The notes under the pieces are model-generated. The model was not told the DNA's origin. It made no database searches and was given only the letters and a program-made list of their open reading frames with translations. 50,259 nucleotides of DNA from Gnetum montanum (lineage: Eukaryota; Streptophyta; Gnetopsida; Gnetales; Gnetaceae): the NCBI GenBank assembly GCA_015680685.1, contig MNCI01035086.1, positions 268,199-318,457 of the forward strand, read 5' to 3'. Made by a program: the position numbers and the translations under genes. Every line of letters starts with the position of its first letter. Positions within the stretch are counted from its first letter, which is position 1. Below are positions 33,655-43,701 of this stretch, one piece after another.

Positions 33655-33672
33655 TCCACCACCTCTCCCTTA
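33655..33672 (-). other. Polypurine tract of element 5
   Basis: The minus strand reads TTAAGGGAGAGGTGGTGGA immediately before TGTAACATCCC, the LTR start. Confidence 0.8.
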
Positions 33673-34179
33673 AGAAAAATTTCTTCTAGAAGATAAGAGA
33701 AGTGGGCACATTTTTTTTATCTCACATTGAGCATTTAGAAAGTTGTAGCATCTTGCTACCACTTTAACATCCTTTCCTTGATGATTCTTGCATGGTTCTT
33801 CATTTATAGTTCATAGGGCCTAGGTCTAGCTAGATAGTACCTCTTTGAAGATTTCTTAAAGAAATTATCTTGCACATCATATTTCACCTAGTCTCTCTCC
33901 CCATACATAGTGCATACATGCATGCATCCTCATATTCCATTATGATAAAATATGATAAGTTTTTTTTTATAGATAATCTTAGGCTCTTTAGAAACCTTTT
34001 CGCACATGCTTCATCATCTTTTGGATGTGTGGAACAAATTTACTTAATTCAAAGAACTTACTATCATATTTATGGATTGACATATCACTTTGAAACAATG
34101 TATAAAATTCATTTTTTCTATTTTCACAATAAGTTTTAATAGCAAAAGGATTACTTCCTTTTTGAAGTCATTCTACACT
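33673..34179. other. Interior of element 5 with no gene seen
   Basis: The stretch has no motif. An 89-codon plus-strand frame (33870-34139) has no visible support. Confidence 0.5.
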
Positions 34180-34510
34180 ATGTTATCTACCATACAATCT
34201 TTCACTTGGAGAAAATTGTTCTAGAAATGTCTACCTACACCATGGTATTAATAAATTGCTAGCCTTTTCTTTTGCATTGGTATGTAATTCAAAATACCAG
34301 AAGCCCTATCTATCACCTTCACCCATTTATGTGCTCAAGTTGGATCATCAATTCTCTTGAAAGTAGGTGATTTAACTTCATAAATTCCCTAATTAACCTT
34401 TGATTGCCAGGCTTTGCTCTTAAGGCTCCATCCTTACTATTTTCATTGCTCAACAAGTTCACCAAATTTTGGACTAATTTTTGTTGTACATTGTTGCAAG
34501 TTGCCTCATC
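34180..34510 (-). pseudogene. Gag N-terminal remnant of element 5
   Basis: Minus-strand translation gives NNVQQKLVQNLVNLLSNENS, then NQRLIREFMKLNHLLSREL, HING, and IGLLVF after stops. This resembles the N-terminal gag of Tekay/Del-type elements, with a Gln-rich helix followed by the F-x-x-x-x-PPxFxG entry to the gag core. The match is short and the proline motif is lost, so the lineage is tentative. The rest of gag and all of pol are missing. Confidence 0.55.
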
Positions 34511-34572
34511 ACTAGTCCTTCTTTTTTACAAGCATCTACAGAAACTAACAAACTCTAATTAGTGATCTAAAA

Positions 34573-34589
34573 CCATGCTCTAATATTAA
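34573..34589 (-). other. Decayed Met-tRNA primer-binding site of element 5
   Basis: The minus strand reads TTAATATTAGAGCATGG two bases after the LTR end. This is TGGTATCAGAGC with substitutions that are mostly G-to-A or C-to-T. Confidence 0.6.
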
Positions 34590-34591
34590 CT

Positions 34592-36717
34592 TGTCATATC
34601 CCAAAATTTAACTTCAGAATTACCATGATTAAATTAGATAAATCTTATTAGTTAGAGCATGTGATGTTATAATGCTGATAACTTAAGAAAGAATTAACCA
34701 TATGAATTATGAAACTTAACCTCGTGCAAGGTATAAATAAAAATTCCACATAAGAGTGTATATAACATTAATCCCATAAATGATAATCTTGAAGGACTGA
34801 TAATGAAATCCATTAGCACATCAATTTTAATACATTATGTTCATTAATACATGAATCTCAAAGGAAACTAAAAAAAATTGAAATGGAATAAAATCCATCA
34901 ATCATGCTTTAATAACCACCAAGATTCTAGCTCTTTCCATATGAGTCTGCATATAAACATGCAAGAAGGATAGAAAAACCCTTTAGTAGAACCAACCACC
35001 TTGGTACACTTGGAACAGGTTGTAGGATGGGATCACATACCATATAGAAAAGATCATCTCAAGATCCATGAGATTAGAAGCCATAATCAAAACCAAAACC
35101 GTGATGTCAGAGAGAATATCAATGAAATAGATTAATTGAAATTACTTTAAAAATTAACCATCCTCAAGGACTAGTTAGCCCACAAATATTTCAAATATCT
35201 TGGACACTATTAACGATCATCCTTAAGGATTATTTTACCAAGATTCACCTAATCTTATATGAAATCAACTTTAGAGTTAGTCCTTGTTGTCTATTTATCC
35301 CTATTAATTTGAATCATGACACTAAGGAATCAGCCATATGAACAATCATAAGTAACATAAGCAGGCTCTAGTGGCAAACCAATTCCACCATAAAGCTTGT
35401 CCATTATCATAGCTCAAGCATAATTACACATTATATTAATTAGGTATGACAGCCAAATATACCCTCCACAATGCCTACCCATTAATGCATTGTCTATACT
35501 ACCTAGGGTATAACATAGGGTATAACATAGGTAATGTGGGTCAAATGTTAAAGGCCAACCTAGACTTCCCATAATGTCTACCTATTGATCCTAATAGATC
35601 CATAACCAAGAGGTTGAAGTCCCATATAATACATGAATTAAAGTATGAGAGGTCATGGTCTATCATAGGAGGTAAACCATGACTCATGATTAGGTTGTGG
35701 GAAATGCCATGAATTAGGGTACTCGTTGCTAATAATTTTTGTCTAACCATGCCTTTGGGTCACATCATTATCTAGACCATAACTTGTAGACCATAACCTC
35801 ACCATGAGTTGTGGTAAATAACATAAAAATGCATATCTCTAAGTGGGTTTTAGGTTCTTGTAAAATCATGACATGTGGTTTAGTTATGATTTGGGATCAT
35901 AACCTAACCATGAATTGTGAGCTTTGTTGGCACCTTTACCATGAGTCACAATGATGGAAAATGGCACTAGAGATAAATTAGAAACATAAAGAAAAATAAG
36001 GATTATTACAAAAATAAAATAAGCATTACATATATGATTACATTTGAGATTGCATCATCATGAGAAATACACAAATATAGAATCATAATTAACAACATGG
36101 GATAAATTGAGGTGTAATAAAATGTGAGAGGTTAGAATTGGTTGCTCTACCTTCACAAGTTCAAAAGGCACATAATAAATAAAGTTAGATTTGCTGAAGC
36201 ATCAAAGTAATACTAGGAAGCACTAATGAGAAAGAAAAGGAATACTACATAACCCTACATTTATACATAAACATAGGGATTCCAAGTCAATATAGAAGTA
36301 ATGGTTTATAATAGTAATTTCAATTGATAAATTTCACATTAATAAGAAAAGCTAACAAAGAGTCTAGTAGATATTAGTAAGTACACGTTTGCATTAGAAA
36401 AAAATGAAATAAAGCTCAAGAAAATTTCATAAAATAAGTGTATTTTTTTTTTTAAAATCAAAATATCAGTTCATAACATGTGCCACCATCCTAGTACCCT
36501 ATTCTTAGCAAGAAAATATTTAGAAATTAGTAATTTCCAAGTATAAATTTAAAAAGCTAAATAAAAATCATAGTTTATAGAAAGATACTAAGAGATTCTA
36601 AAAATGAAAAATAAAACAAGAATATTTATTAAAGAACTCACATTTAAAGTATAAAAGATTTATTAAAATAATCAAAGATTTATAAAAGATAACATATAAT
36701 ATATATGCCAAGAAATG
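34592..36717 (-). repeat. 5' LTR of element 5, truncated at its U3 end
   Basis: It begins TGTCATATCCCAAAATTTAAC and stays alignable with 31377-33560 up to '...tatatgccaagaa'. Beyond that the sequence changes completely, so roughly the last 120 bp of the LTR are missing. Confidence 0.85.
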
Positions 36718-36832
36718 TTGGCACATTTTTGCCATTTGATAGAGTAGTAATTTGTTAAAAAGAAATACTAAGTAAAAGATCATATTCATTCTTAGTACAA
36801 CAATCTATCCTACACATTGTTTAGGATGAATA

Positions 36833-37889
36833 AAGAAATGTTTCCTCCTAACTTGTATATGTGGGATCGATTTCCCTGGGCATGTAAGCTTTGGTACTTA
36901 AATAACATGGAGATTGTCTTTCTTGATGACAAATTGAAAACATGTTGAGTTCGTGTTGTGGGACTTTTAAATCATTCAATGATTCCCCATCTGATGCACT
37001 ATGGAAGAATTAATAGGAACTCAAATTTATTAAAGCTTTATGTATCACGACCATGCAAAATTGGAGAATAGTGTTGCTTTAGTTATGGGTCTATTTTAAA
37101 CACATTTAGTTGCTTTTTAATGGATTTTGACTAAGAAGAAATCGTATGAGATCATCCCCATAGAACTTGGATTGCCAAAACATACTAATCTTGGTGATTT
37201 TCCTCAAGATGGATGTTTGATCACTCACATGGTTAGGGCAACATTACTATCCAATAGTAGATTAAGTGAGTATGGTTTGCCATCAAAATGGCTAGGGGTA
37301 CTTTGGAATGCTTTTTCAGAAGAGGATGAAATTGAAATAGTACTTGCAAATACAAGGCTCAATATTGTAAGTAAAGAGAATGAAATTAAGGTCTTGAATA
37401 TTGTACTGTCTATCTTTCAATAAACATGGAAAAATTGAGTTTGTTAGTAAGGAGTTTACATGGGAACATTTTTGATGAGGAAATTATGAAGGTTCTTGAA
37501 AAAAGAGGCTTGATTTAGAAAGAATGTTGCAACAATCATAGAAAGAATGCCGCAACGATTACAAGGCACTGATTGCCTTAGAATTCTTTTTGGAAAACTC
37601 AAACTCAGAGTGGATGATGCCATGTTGAAGGTAGTAGAAGAGTAGGGAAATGTGATAGGACTAGAATTATTGGAATCCAACAATTCAAAATTTTTTTCTA
37701 TGTTGACCAATTCAATAAGAAGGTGGAGGAGCTTGGAGAGGAAGAGGAGGAAGAAATATTGGCTCTATCTGTAGAGATTCTTGACATGATGAGTAGGTCA
37801 CTCAAAATTTTCTCCATGGCATTCATAGTGTTGATACCAACATCTCCCATGCTATCACATGGGGCCATGATCAACAACATGTTTTAGGT
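36833..37889 (+). pseudogene. Coding-like fragment of unknown identity
   Basis: Three successive stretches read like protein on the plus strand, in different frames. From ATG 36833 comes PPNLYVWDRFPWACKLWYLN with EIVFLDDKL, then a TGA. The 98-codon frame 37127-37423 contains IPIELGLPKHTNLGDFPQDG and LPSKWLGVLWNAFSEEDEIE. From 37425 comes MEKLSLLVRSLHGNIFDEEI and, after stops, an acidic EELGEEEEEEILALSVEILD near 37725-37790. Codon use and composition differ from the flanking AT-rich DNA. I do not recognise the family; it could be a captured host gene fragment or an unfamiliar transposon gene. Confidence 0.4.
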
Positions 37890-39926
37890 TATCATATGAG
37901 AAACTTTTAATTACCCTTTATAGAAACATAGATAAGGTACATATCGTTACATAATGATAAATTAAATAAATAGGTGATGAGATGGAAAAAGACACTATTA
38001 TATCATAAAGGTTTTTTTCACTTCATTACAATTTAAAATATGCAATAATTCCCATTTGGACATGCTAGTGTTGTGTTACACTCTAAAAAGATCCTAATAA
38101 TACTAGAGAAAACTTTACAAGATAAGGATCCATCTTGTTATGTTATGTGATGCTAAATGCTGGATTTTAAAATGCATCATGATAAAAAAATGTGTGACAA
38201 CAATGCCAATGCTTACATAGATATTAAATATTACTAAATTAAGCAAATTTCATACTACAAATATTAGAGGAAGACTTAGTGAAGTCAATCATTTATAAGC
38301 AACAAGAATAAGATATTAGATATGTTAGATATATTAAAAGAAAATTATATAATAATTTGTAGTTTCAAAAAATTCATCTAAAGGAAAACCAAAAGAAAAA
38401 AAAAATCAAAACTCCCACCTCCATTGTGCATTCTTTCCCATAGTTACTTTTGCTACATGTTCTTGCATTCTTGCATAACATAGTAGTCTTTAGCAGCATA
38501 TGCATGATCATTTCTGCTTCAATAGCATCGACATCATGTTATCTTCTCCTTAGGATGAGGTTGTGGAGAACGTGGTGGTAGTTACACCCGGTGTGCGATG
38601 TGGTGTTGGGCATTATGGGTAAACATGGGACGTGGGCTGGTGGTGTTGGTTGTGGTAGGAGTTATGTGCGATTGTGGTGGGAGTTACGTGCAGTGTGCAT
38701 GGTAGATAGGATGTGTAGTGGTGGTAACTGACATGACATGGGCATTTAGGCTTGTCCTATAACTAAAGTAGGGGAAACTATACAAGAGAGGCCATAACTA
38801 GTAATGGGGATCAACCAACAACCTCCCATCTCTCTAGAAAAAGGATAGATCTCAGGTTTTAGAGAACTAACATAAGCAAGGGTAGCCTCTCTTAGCCAAT
38901 TGGTGGTAGTAGTAGTGCATGGCACTCCATGTACTGGCACATGACAACAGGAAAATGACATCTTCAAGCCTCCTTATCTCCCGATATCATGGGTGATGTT
39001 AGCAAGAGTCATCAGTAATGGGTAGGTAAACTCTCTAAGGTAGCAAATGAGTAGGCGATCTCTTTGAGGTAGCAGATGGGAGCTAGCCTCTCTGAACCAA
39101 AGGTAGGTGACACATGTGAGTTGCAAGAGCAATGTGCACGACCTGTTAACATGTCATCAACAACATGTGATAAACAATGTGCATGGTAGTAGGTAGCCTC
39201 TTGAGGAAATGACGACGATCTCATAGGAGCTAGGCATGACGTCAAATAATGAACGATATTGTAGGTGGCAGGCATGGCGCACATCAGAAGCTCTGATGAC
39301 TACAAGCTCTTCGAGAGGTTTTCTGCTAACAAGGGTGAAATGCAAGAGCTGAGATAGTAATGGTAATGATGTGTGTGGTTGGTGGAATGGTAGGCAGTCT
39401 CTCTCTCCTCTCTCTTAGTAGTAGTGATGCACGAGGTGAGATAGTATGCATGGCAGTCAATAGTAGCGATGGAGCATGGAAGAACACTAGTAGCACCTCT
39501 AAACTACACACTGTAGGTGACAACAATAGCATGTAGTAGGTCTCCCTCTTATTAGTAGTGGCCTATGGTTCTATGCCAGCAAGGACAGACTATGTGCATA
39601 CAGGAGGCACTTGCATGGGATGGTAGCAATGTGGAGTAGGTCTCCCTCTCAGTAGTAATGACCATGGTTTTTTTACTCTGTAGTGGGCACCATTGGTAGC
39701 GATGGACTGGCGGTAGTGGGAAAAGTTTAAATTTATTAGTTGCTTACTATATTTTGATTAAGTCTTGAAATTCAAGATAATTATTCAATTTAAGTGTTTT
39801 TGATTTTTAGTTTGAGTTACTATTTTGAAATGTCACATAGCCCTCGCTAGCTATGACTATTCTCGGGTTTCCATACCCATATGGGAGGCACCCTAGATGA
39901 TAGTCTCCTTAAATGAGTTTTTTTTA
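37890..39926. other. Stretch without recognised gene; weakly repetitive, probably upstream LTR of element 4
   Basis: From about 38560 to 39700 the sequence is GT/CT-rich with recurring words such as GGTAGCCTCTCT (38882, 39071, 39187) and AGGTCTCCCTCT (39538, 39637) followed by TAGTAGTRRTG. It resembles the composition of a decayed LTR, and the element 4 leader follows, but no second copy exists here to prove it. Confidence 0.35.
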
Positions 39927-39983
39927 GGTGTTGGTGCATTGAAAATTTATGCATCAACACCATTTTAGTGCTAGAAGGAGGGC
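39927..39983 (+). other. Inverted repeat at LTR end and primer-site-like sequence of element 4
   Basis: GGTGTTGGTGCAT (39927-39939) and ATGCATCAACACC (39949-39961) are inverted copies with one mismatch. They are followed three bases after CA by TAGTGCTAGAAGGAGGGC (39966-39983). The first seven bases fit TGGCGCC with C-to-T/G-to-A changes. This is where a primer site should lie ahead of the gag at 40620; the primer tRNA is not determined. Confidence 0.45.
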
Positions 39984-40619
39984 TATTTTTCAACCTTTAT
40001 TTTTCATTTTTGTTTCCAAAAATATCAATTTTCTGTTTTTTCTTGTTTCTATTCTATTTTTATTTTTCAAGAATTTCATTTTCCCTATTTTTCTTCTCAA
40101 TCATCTACTTTATAGTTTCTCAAACTCCATTTTTTCTATTTTAGTTTCTTTGAACCTTAAATTTCATATTAATGTTTTCTATTTTGGTGACAATCATTTA
40201 TTTTCGGTCACTATTCAGTTTTTGTTACCTAGAAATTTCTAGTTTTTAGTCCTTGAAATCTTTTATTTTCTAATTTTAGTTACCTAAACATTTAGTGGCT
40301 CATTTCTAATACTGATTCCAGTTAACAGTTGCCTATTTTTGATTTCATTGCTCTATTTTAATTTCATTTTTAGGTCCCCAAATTTATACTCTAGTGATCC
40401 TTACTTGAGTCATGACTTTAGTAAGGTGGTTTTATTAATCATTTAGTTTTAAGTTTACTTTTCTAAAATTTTACATTTCATTGATTTTATTTTAAAATTT
40501 TTATATATTGCAATTTCAATTTTTCTATTAAAGATAAAAATATAGTATTTAAATTTTTTTCTGTCTTATTTAATTTTATAGTTTATTAGCATTTTTCATT
40601 TCCTATTTTTTTTTGTTTT
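39984..40619 (+). other. T-rich leader of element 4
   Basis: Over 600 bases of very T-rich sequence lie between the primer-site-like motif and the gag ATG. Such long leaders are usual for Tat-like elements. An open frame at 39949-40242 is T-rich and not credible as a gene. Confidence 0.45.
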
Positions 40620-40786
40620 ATGAGTGAATCTTCATCCCAACAAAGGGCTTTTACTCCTACCCCTAATCGACTAGCTACTGGTCATTTCATGTTAAGAAAA
40701 TAATAAGCCTCATGTTTTCCAAGCTCTATCCTTAGAAGAAGTTGAACTAAGATAACAACCAATCAATCCTTAGCTCCCTTGGTGAG
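40620..40786 (+). pseudogene. Element 4 gag, first segment, cut by element 3
   Basis: ATG at 40620 begins MSESSSQQRAFTPTPNRLATGHFMLRK, then two stops. The frame later reads TNQSLAPLV up to the insertion point. The last five bases (GTGAG, 40782-40786) are repeated at 48086-48090, and the same frame continues with SNPFNFTNYHNISKSLQNI. This N-terminal wording, with FKFPNFYNIPKS-like entry, occurs in Tat-like plant gag proteins. Confidence 0.7.
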
Positions 40787-41681
40787 TGATGAGTGGCGAG
40801 GTACCCTTACACTCAACCATACGAATACGAGCATGCACGCGCGATCCGGTCGAACTCCGCAGACTAAATGCCTTAACACCACAAGAAACACTTGGGGTTA
40901 ATCGTTCGTTGTCTTCCCAGGCTTGCTTGTAAGTGTCACGGTGTATGGTTAAGCAAGTATGAGGTATATGATTTTTTTTGATATTTTTCGGTTTATCTTC
41001 TATGCTATTAGAGGAAAGGGTTGAGAAACTAAGCTAAATCTAACTAATGATCTAAGTCTAAATTAACTAGCGTCAGCATCCATTCCCATTTACTGGACAC
41101 ACCCTGAACTATGCAACTGTGGCTTACCAAACGCTAATCGTCACTGGGATCACCACACGTAACGCAAGTGCTCGAAGTGGTCGTACTGAGGCACCCATTT
41201 AGCTTAAGTGTGATAAGCAGCCGATTCCTTAGCTAGCCGTACACACCCATGGGTGCTCGTAACTAAGTCATACTTATCACACGTTCTAGCCTAGTAATGA
41301 GTAGCCGATTCCTTGACTAGCCGTACACGTCCGTAGACGCTCGTAATCAAGTCGTACTTGTGCGCACTAGGAAGCAGGAAATAAACAACAATAAATGAAA
41401 CCACGTGCTACAAGGTTTATCCAATCAAGTTCGTCTTTATTGCCGTACACAACTTGGGTTCAGGTTACAAGCTGCTCGAATAAAGAGCCGTTCACTCTAG
41501 GACTCCTACTGCGGGCACATGGGAAAAATTCTAACTCTGGAGTGATCAATCTGCCAGAGCTTCGCTACTTCTAGCCAGGATTGGGAAATGAAGGGAGTGC
41601 CGCCTCTTATTTATAGATATGGCGGCGGACCGCGATATCGCGTACGCGATATCGCGGCACATTGCATGTCGCGTCTCATCA
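40787..41681 (-). repeat. 3' LTR of element 3
   Basis: This 895-bp copy carries an internal duplication. The block with AAGCAGCCGATTCCTTAGCT (from about 41215) recurs as GAGTAGCCGATTCCTTGACT (from about 41297), while the 5' LTR has it once. The U3 end holds one 28-bp perfect palindrome (41630-41657) and a TATAAATA box on the minus strand at 41616-41609. Confidence 0.93.
41630..41657. repeat. 28-bp perfect palindrome, 3' LTR of element 3
   Basis: Two CCGCGATATCGC arms meet around a central GTAC and are exact reverse complements over all 28 bases. The palindrome lies 13 bases from the TATA box on the upstream side (minus strand). Confidence 0.95.
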
Positions 41682-41690
41682 TACCCCCAT
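41682..41690 (-). other. Polypurine tract of element 3
   Basis: The minus strand reads ATGGGGGTA directly before the LTR, as in element 2. Confidence 0.75.
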
Positions 41691-41856
41691 GACTGAATGA
41701 AAACTCGTCCTCGAGTTCCTTACAATGATATCAGGTAGGTATGGGATTATTAGGGGAAATGGAACTAATGGGATGACATGTGAACGGTCTTTATTACAAG
41801 ACTTGACAAAAACTGGTGTTCATGACAACATGGGTGAACACCTTATTACAATGACA

Positions 41857-42063
41857 TCAGGCCACAGTTGGCAGCTGAGAGAAAAGAGGAGAGAGAATAG
41901 AAGAGAAGAAGAGAGAAGAGTCTTGTTGCTGCCAACGCCTAGATTGCGCCTTTCGTTGTCCATCTGTAAGCGCATTATCAATTCCACTCCTTGCATGCTG
42001 CTTCAGCGCTGCTCCATTCCAAGTGTCTGCTCCAGATCCATTCTGTTGTTGTATGATTGCCAT
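41857..42063 (-). CDS. Small ORF at the ORF3 position of element 3
   Basis: A 68-codon frame starts at ATG 42063 (MAIIQQQNGSGADTWNGAAL) and is rich in Gln, Ala and Ser; it ends FFSSILSPLFSQLPTVA. The sequence before the ATG, GTGTTGTGTGTGCAG, looks like a splice acceptor, as does the one before ORF3 in element 2. The proteins share only the M-A start, so this may be a rebuilt or chance ORF. The frame could also start 18 bases further upstream (42084). Confidence 0.3.
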   Translation of the reverse strand: MAIIQQQNGSGADTWNGAALKQHARSGIDNALTDGQRKAQSRRWQQQDSSLFFSSILSPLFSQLPTVA

Positions 42064-43503
42064 CTGCACACACAACACCATCATATATTAGCAAGGGTAA
42101 TTGAATCATTAAGTAAAGCATACCTTGCTTCGGTTTAGGTTCACTGGCTAAGGTGTGGTATGGCTGATATGGATCTGGGAAAATATAGATGATGACTACC
42201 GAAGGTATAGGGGTTAGGAAGAAAAACGAAAAAATCCGGGGCTTAGGATAAAAATCGAAAAATCAGGCCCCGTACCCCCATGACTAATCGCGAACCTCCG
42301 GTAGCGTTAGAATGGAGAGAGAAAAGGAATAGGAATGATAGGTAAAAAGGGACAACTATGGCATCGATAAAAAGGATGTCATGATGGAAATGAACAAAAA
42401 TGTTAATTAATTGCAAAACGTTAAGGAAAAGAAGTTAACTAATGTTCCAAATAGGAATGTCAGTGGGTCCTCCCCAAAGCAGGCTCATGCCCTTAATGCC
42501 CTGACAATCCCACATTCAAAGAGTCCGTGGGCTCTGGGAATGTCCTTTGGAAACAAGAGTTAAAGTCTTAACCGGAAGAATTTACCAAAAAGAAAACAAA
42601 GCATCAACCAAAGTATATACAATGATACAACCGGCAATGAGGTGAACAATGGAGAGAAGGATGGGAAGAAGAGAAGTGGAATGGAATCCCAAGAACAAGG
42701 TGGTGTACAGCCCCTTGTGTGTTACATGATTAATGTGACTTGGCGAATCTCATTCCAACTCTGGGCTCAAACCAACCACTTCCAGTGACTTCGCATCAAT
42801 GCAGTTGGTTAAATCATCCACTTGGGTAACAAGGATGCAACTTCGAGAAGCCACCACCATTCCGACGAAACAACAGAGAGAATGGGAAGCGAGAAGGGCC
42901 TTAGTTAGAGGGAACACTTTGGTTCCATAACCAGTGCTTGCAGCCCAAATTTATTCCGTCTAAGGGGTGTGCTTTGAATCCTCACTTTTAGCTTTTTAGC
43001 TTTTTCTTCTTCTCTTTTTTCTGTTTTTCCATTTTTTTTCTTCTTTTTTTTGTTTTGTGTTTTTATGCGTGGGGACCACACCATGCAAAGACTTCTTTAT
43101 TTTTATTGTCTCAGCTTCCGATTATTGGGTTACATCGGAACGGTAAGAAAACCCAAGAAGAAAACATCCAAGCACCCAAGTGAATGACCAACACAAGAGC
43201 ACCAAGTTCCCTTGAAGTCACACCCGTTTCAAATCCTTGAGTCCTTCCTTAGTTTGAGAAATGCCCAGTCACTGGTTCGTTAAAGTTCTTATTGGAAGGG
43301 AACTGTACATTTCCAAGCCAAGGGAAACCATAGACTTGATGGATGGATGGATGAAGTGATCTCATTGCCTGCCATATCAAAAGAACATACCTTAGTATCA
43401 ACAATGTAACTTAAAGGTAAAAACCAAACATTAGCAATTAATGAAAAACAGTTCATCCCATCGGCCCGAACACTTATTGGGTGACGAATTTACATGATGG
43501 ATG

Positions 43504-43524
43504 ACACACACACACACACACACA
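43504..43524. repeat. (AC)n microsatellite
   Basis: About ten AC units in a row lie in the non-coding part of element 3. Confidence 0.95.
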
Positions 43525-43546
43525 AAAAGATAGAAAAATATAACGA

Positions 43547-43680
43547 TGTTGTAAAACAAAAACAAGAAAAGTTAAAGAAATTTGTAAAACAAAAATTAGA
43601 AAAGTTAAAGAAATTGTAAAACAAAAATGTGAAAAACAAAAACGTTGTAAAACAAAAATGTGTAAAACAAAAACTGAAAA
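43547..43680. repeat. TTGTAAAACAAAAA minisatellite
   Basis: The word TGTAAAACAAAAA recurs five times, at 43549, 43590, 43615, 43646 and 43661, separated by GAAAAGTTAAAGAAA-type spacers. Element 2 has a shorter version at about 22275-22370 (TTGTAAAACAAAAAGTGG). It lies just downstream of the gag-pro stop on the coding strand. Confidence 0.85.
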
Positions 43681-43701
43681 AGAACTGAGGGCCCCATATG
43701 A

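Larger units (their letters stand above)
31377..36717 (-). mobile_element. Element 5: long-LTR gypsy derivative with a very short interior
   Basis: Two direct repeats of about 2.1-2.3 kb (31377-33654 and 34592-36717) enclose only 937 bases. These hold a polypurine tract at one end, a gag remnant, and a decayed Met-tRNA primer site at the other, in minus-strand orientation. LTR ends are TGTCATATCCC / GGGATGTTACA, an inverted repeat. The second LTR is truncated at 36717, so no target duplication can be tested. Without pol it is non-autonomous or internally deleted. Confidence 0.8.
42140..43701 (-). other. Conserved non-coding 3' part of element 3
   Basis: This region is free of genes and matches the 20600-22440 region of element 2 in blocks. 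It includes ACCTCCGGTAGC (42294), GTGGGTCCTCCCC (42462), TTAGTTAGAGGG (42901) and GTCTAAGGGGTGTGCT (42958). A (CA)n run lies at 43504-43524 and a TTGTAAAACAAAAA minisatellite at 43547-43680. Confidence 0.65.

Noticed and set aside
39949-40242. 97-codon T-rich open frame (Phe/Leu-rich)
   Set aside because: It reflects T-rich leader sequence with low complexity. The gag ATG of element 4 lies further on at 40620.
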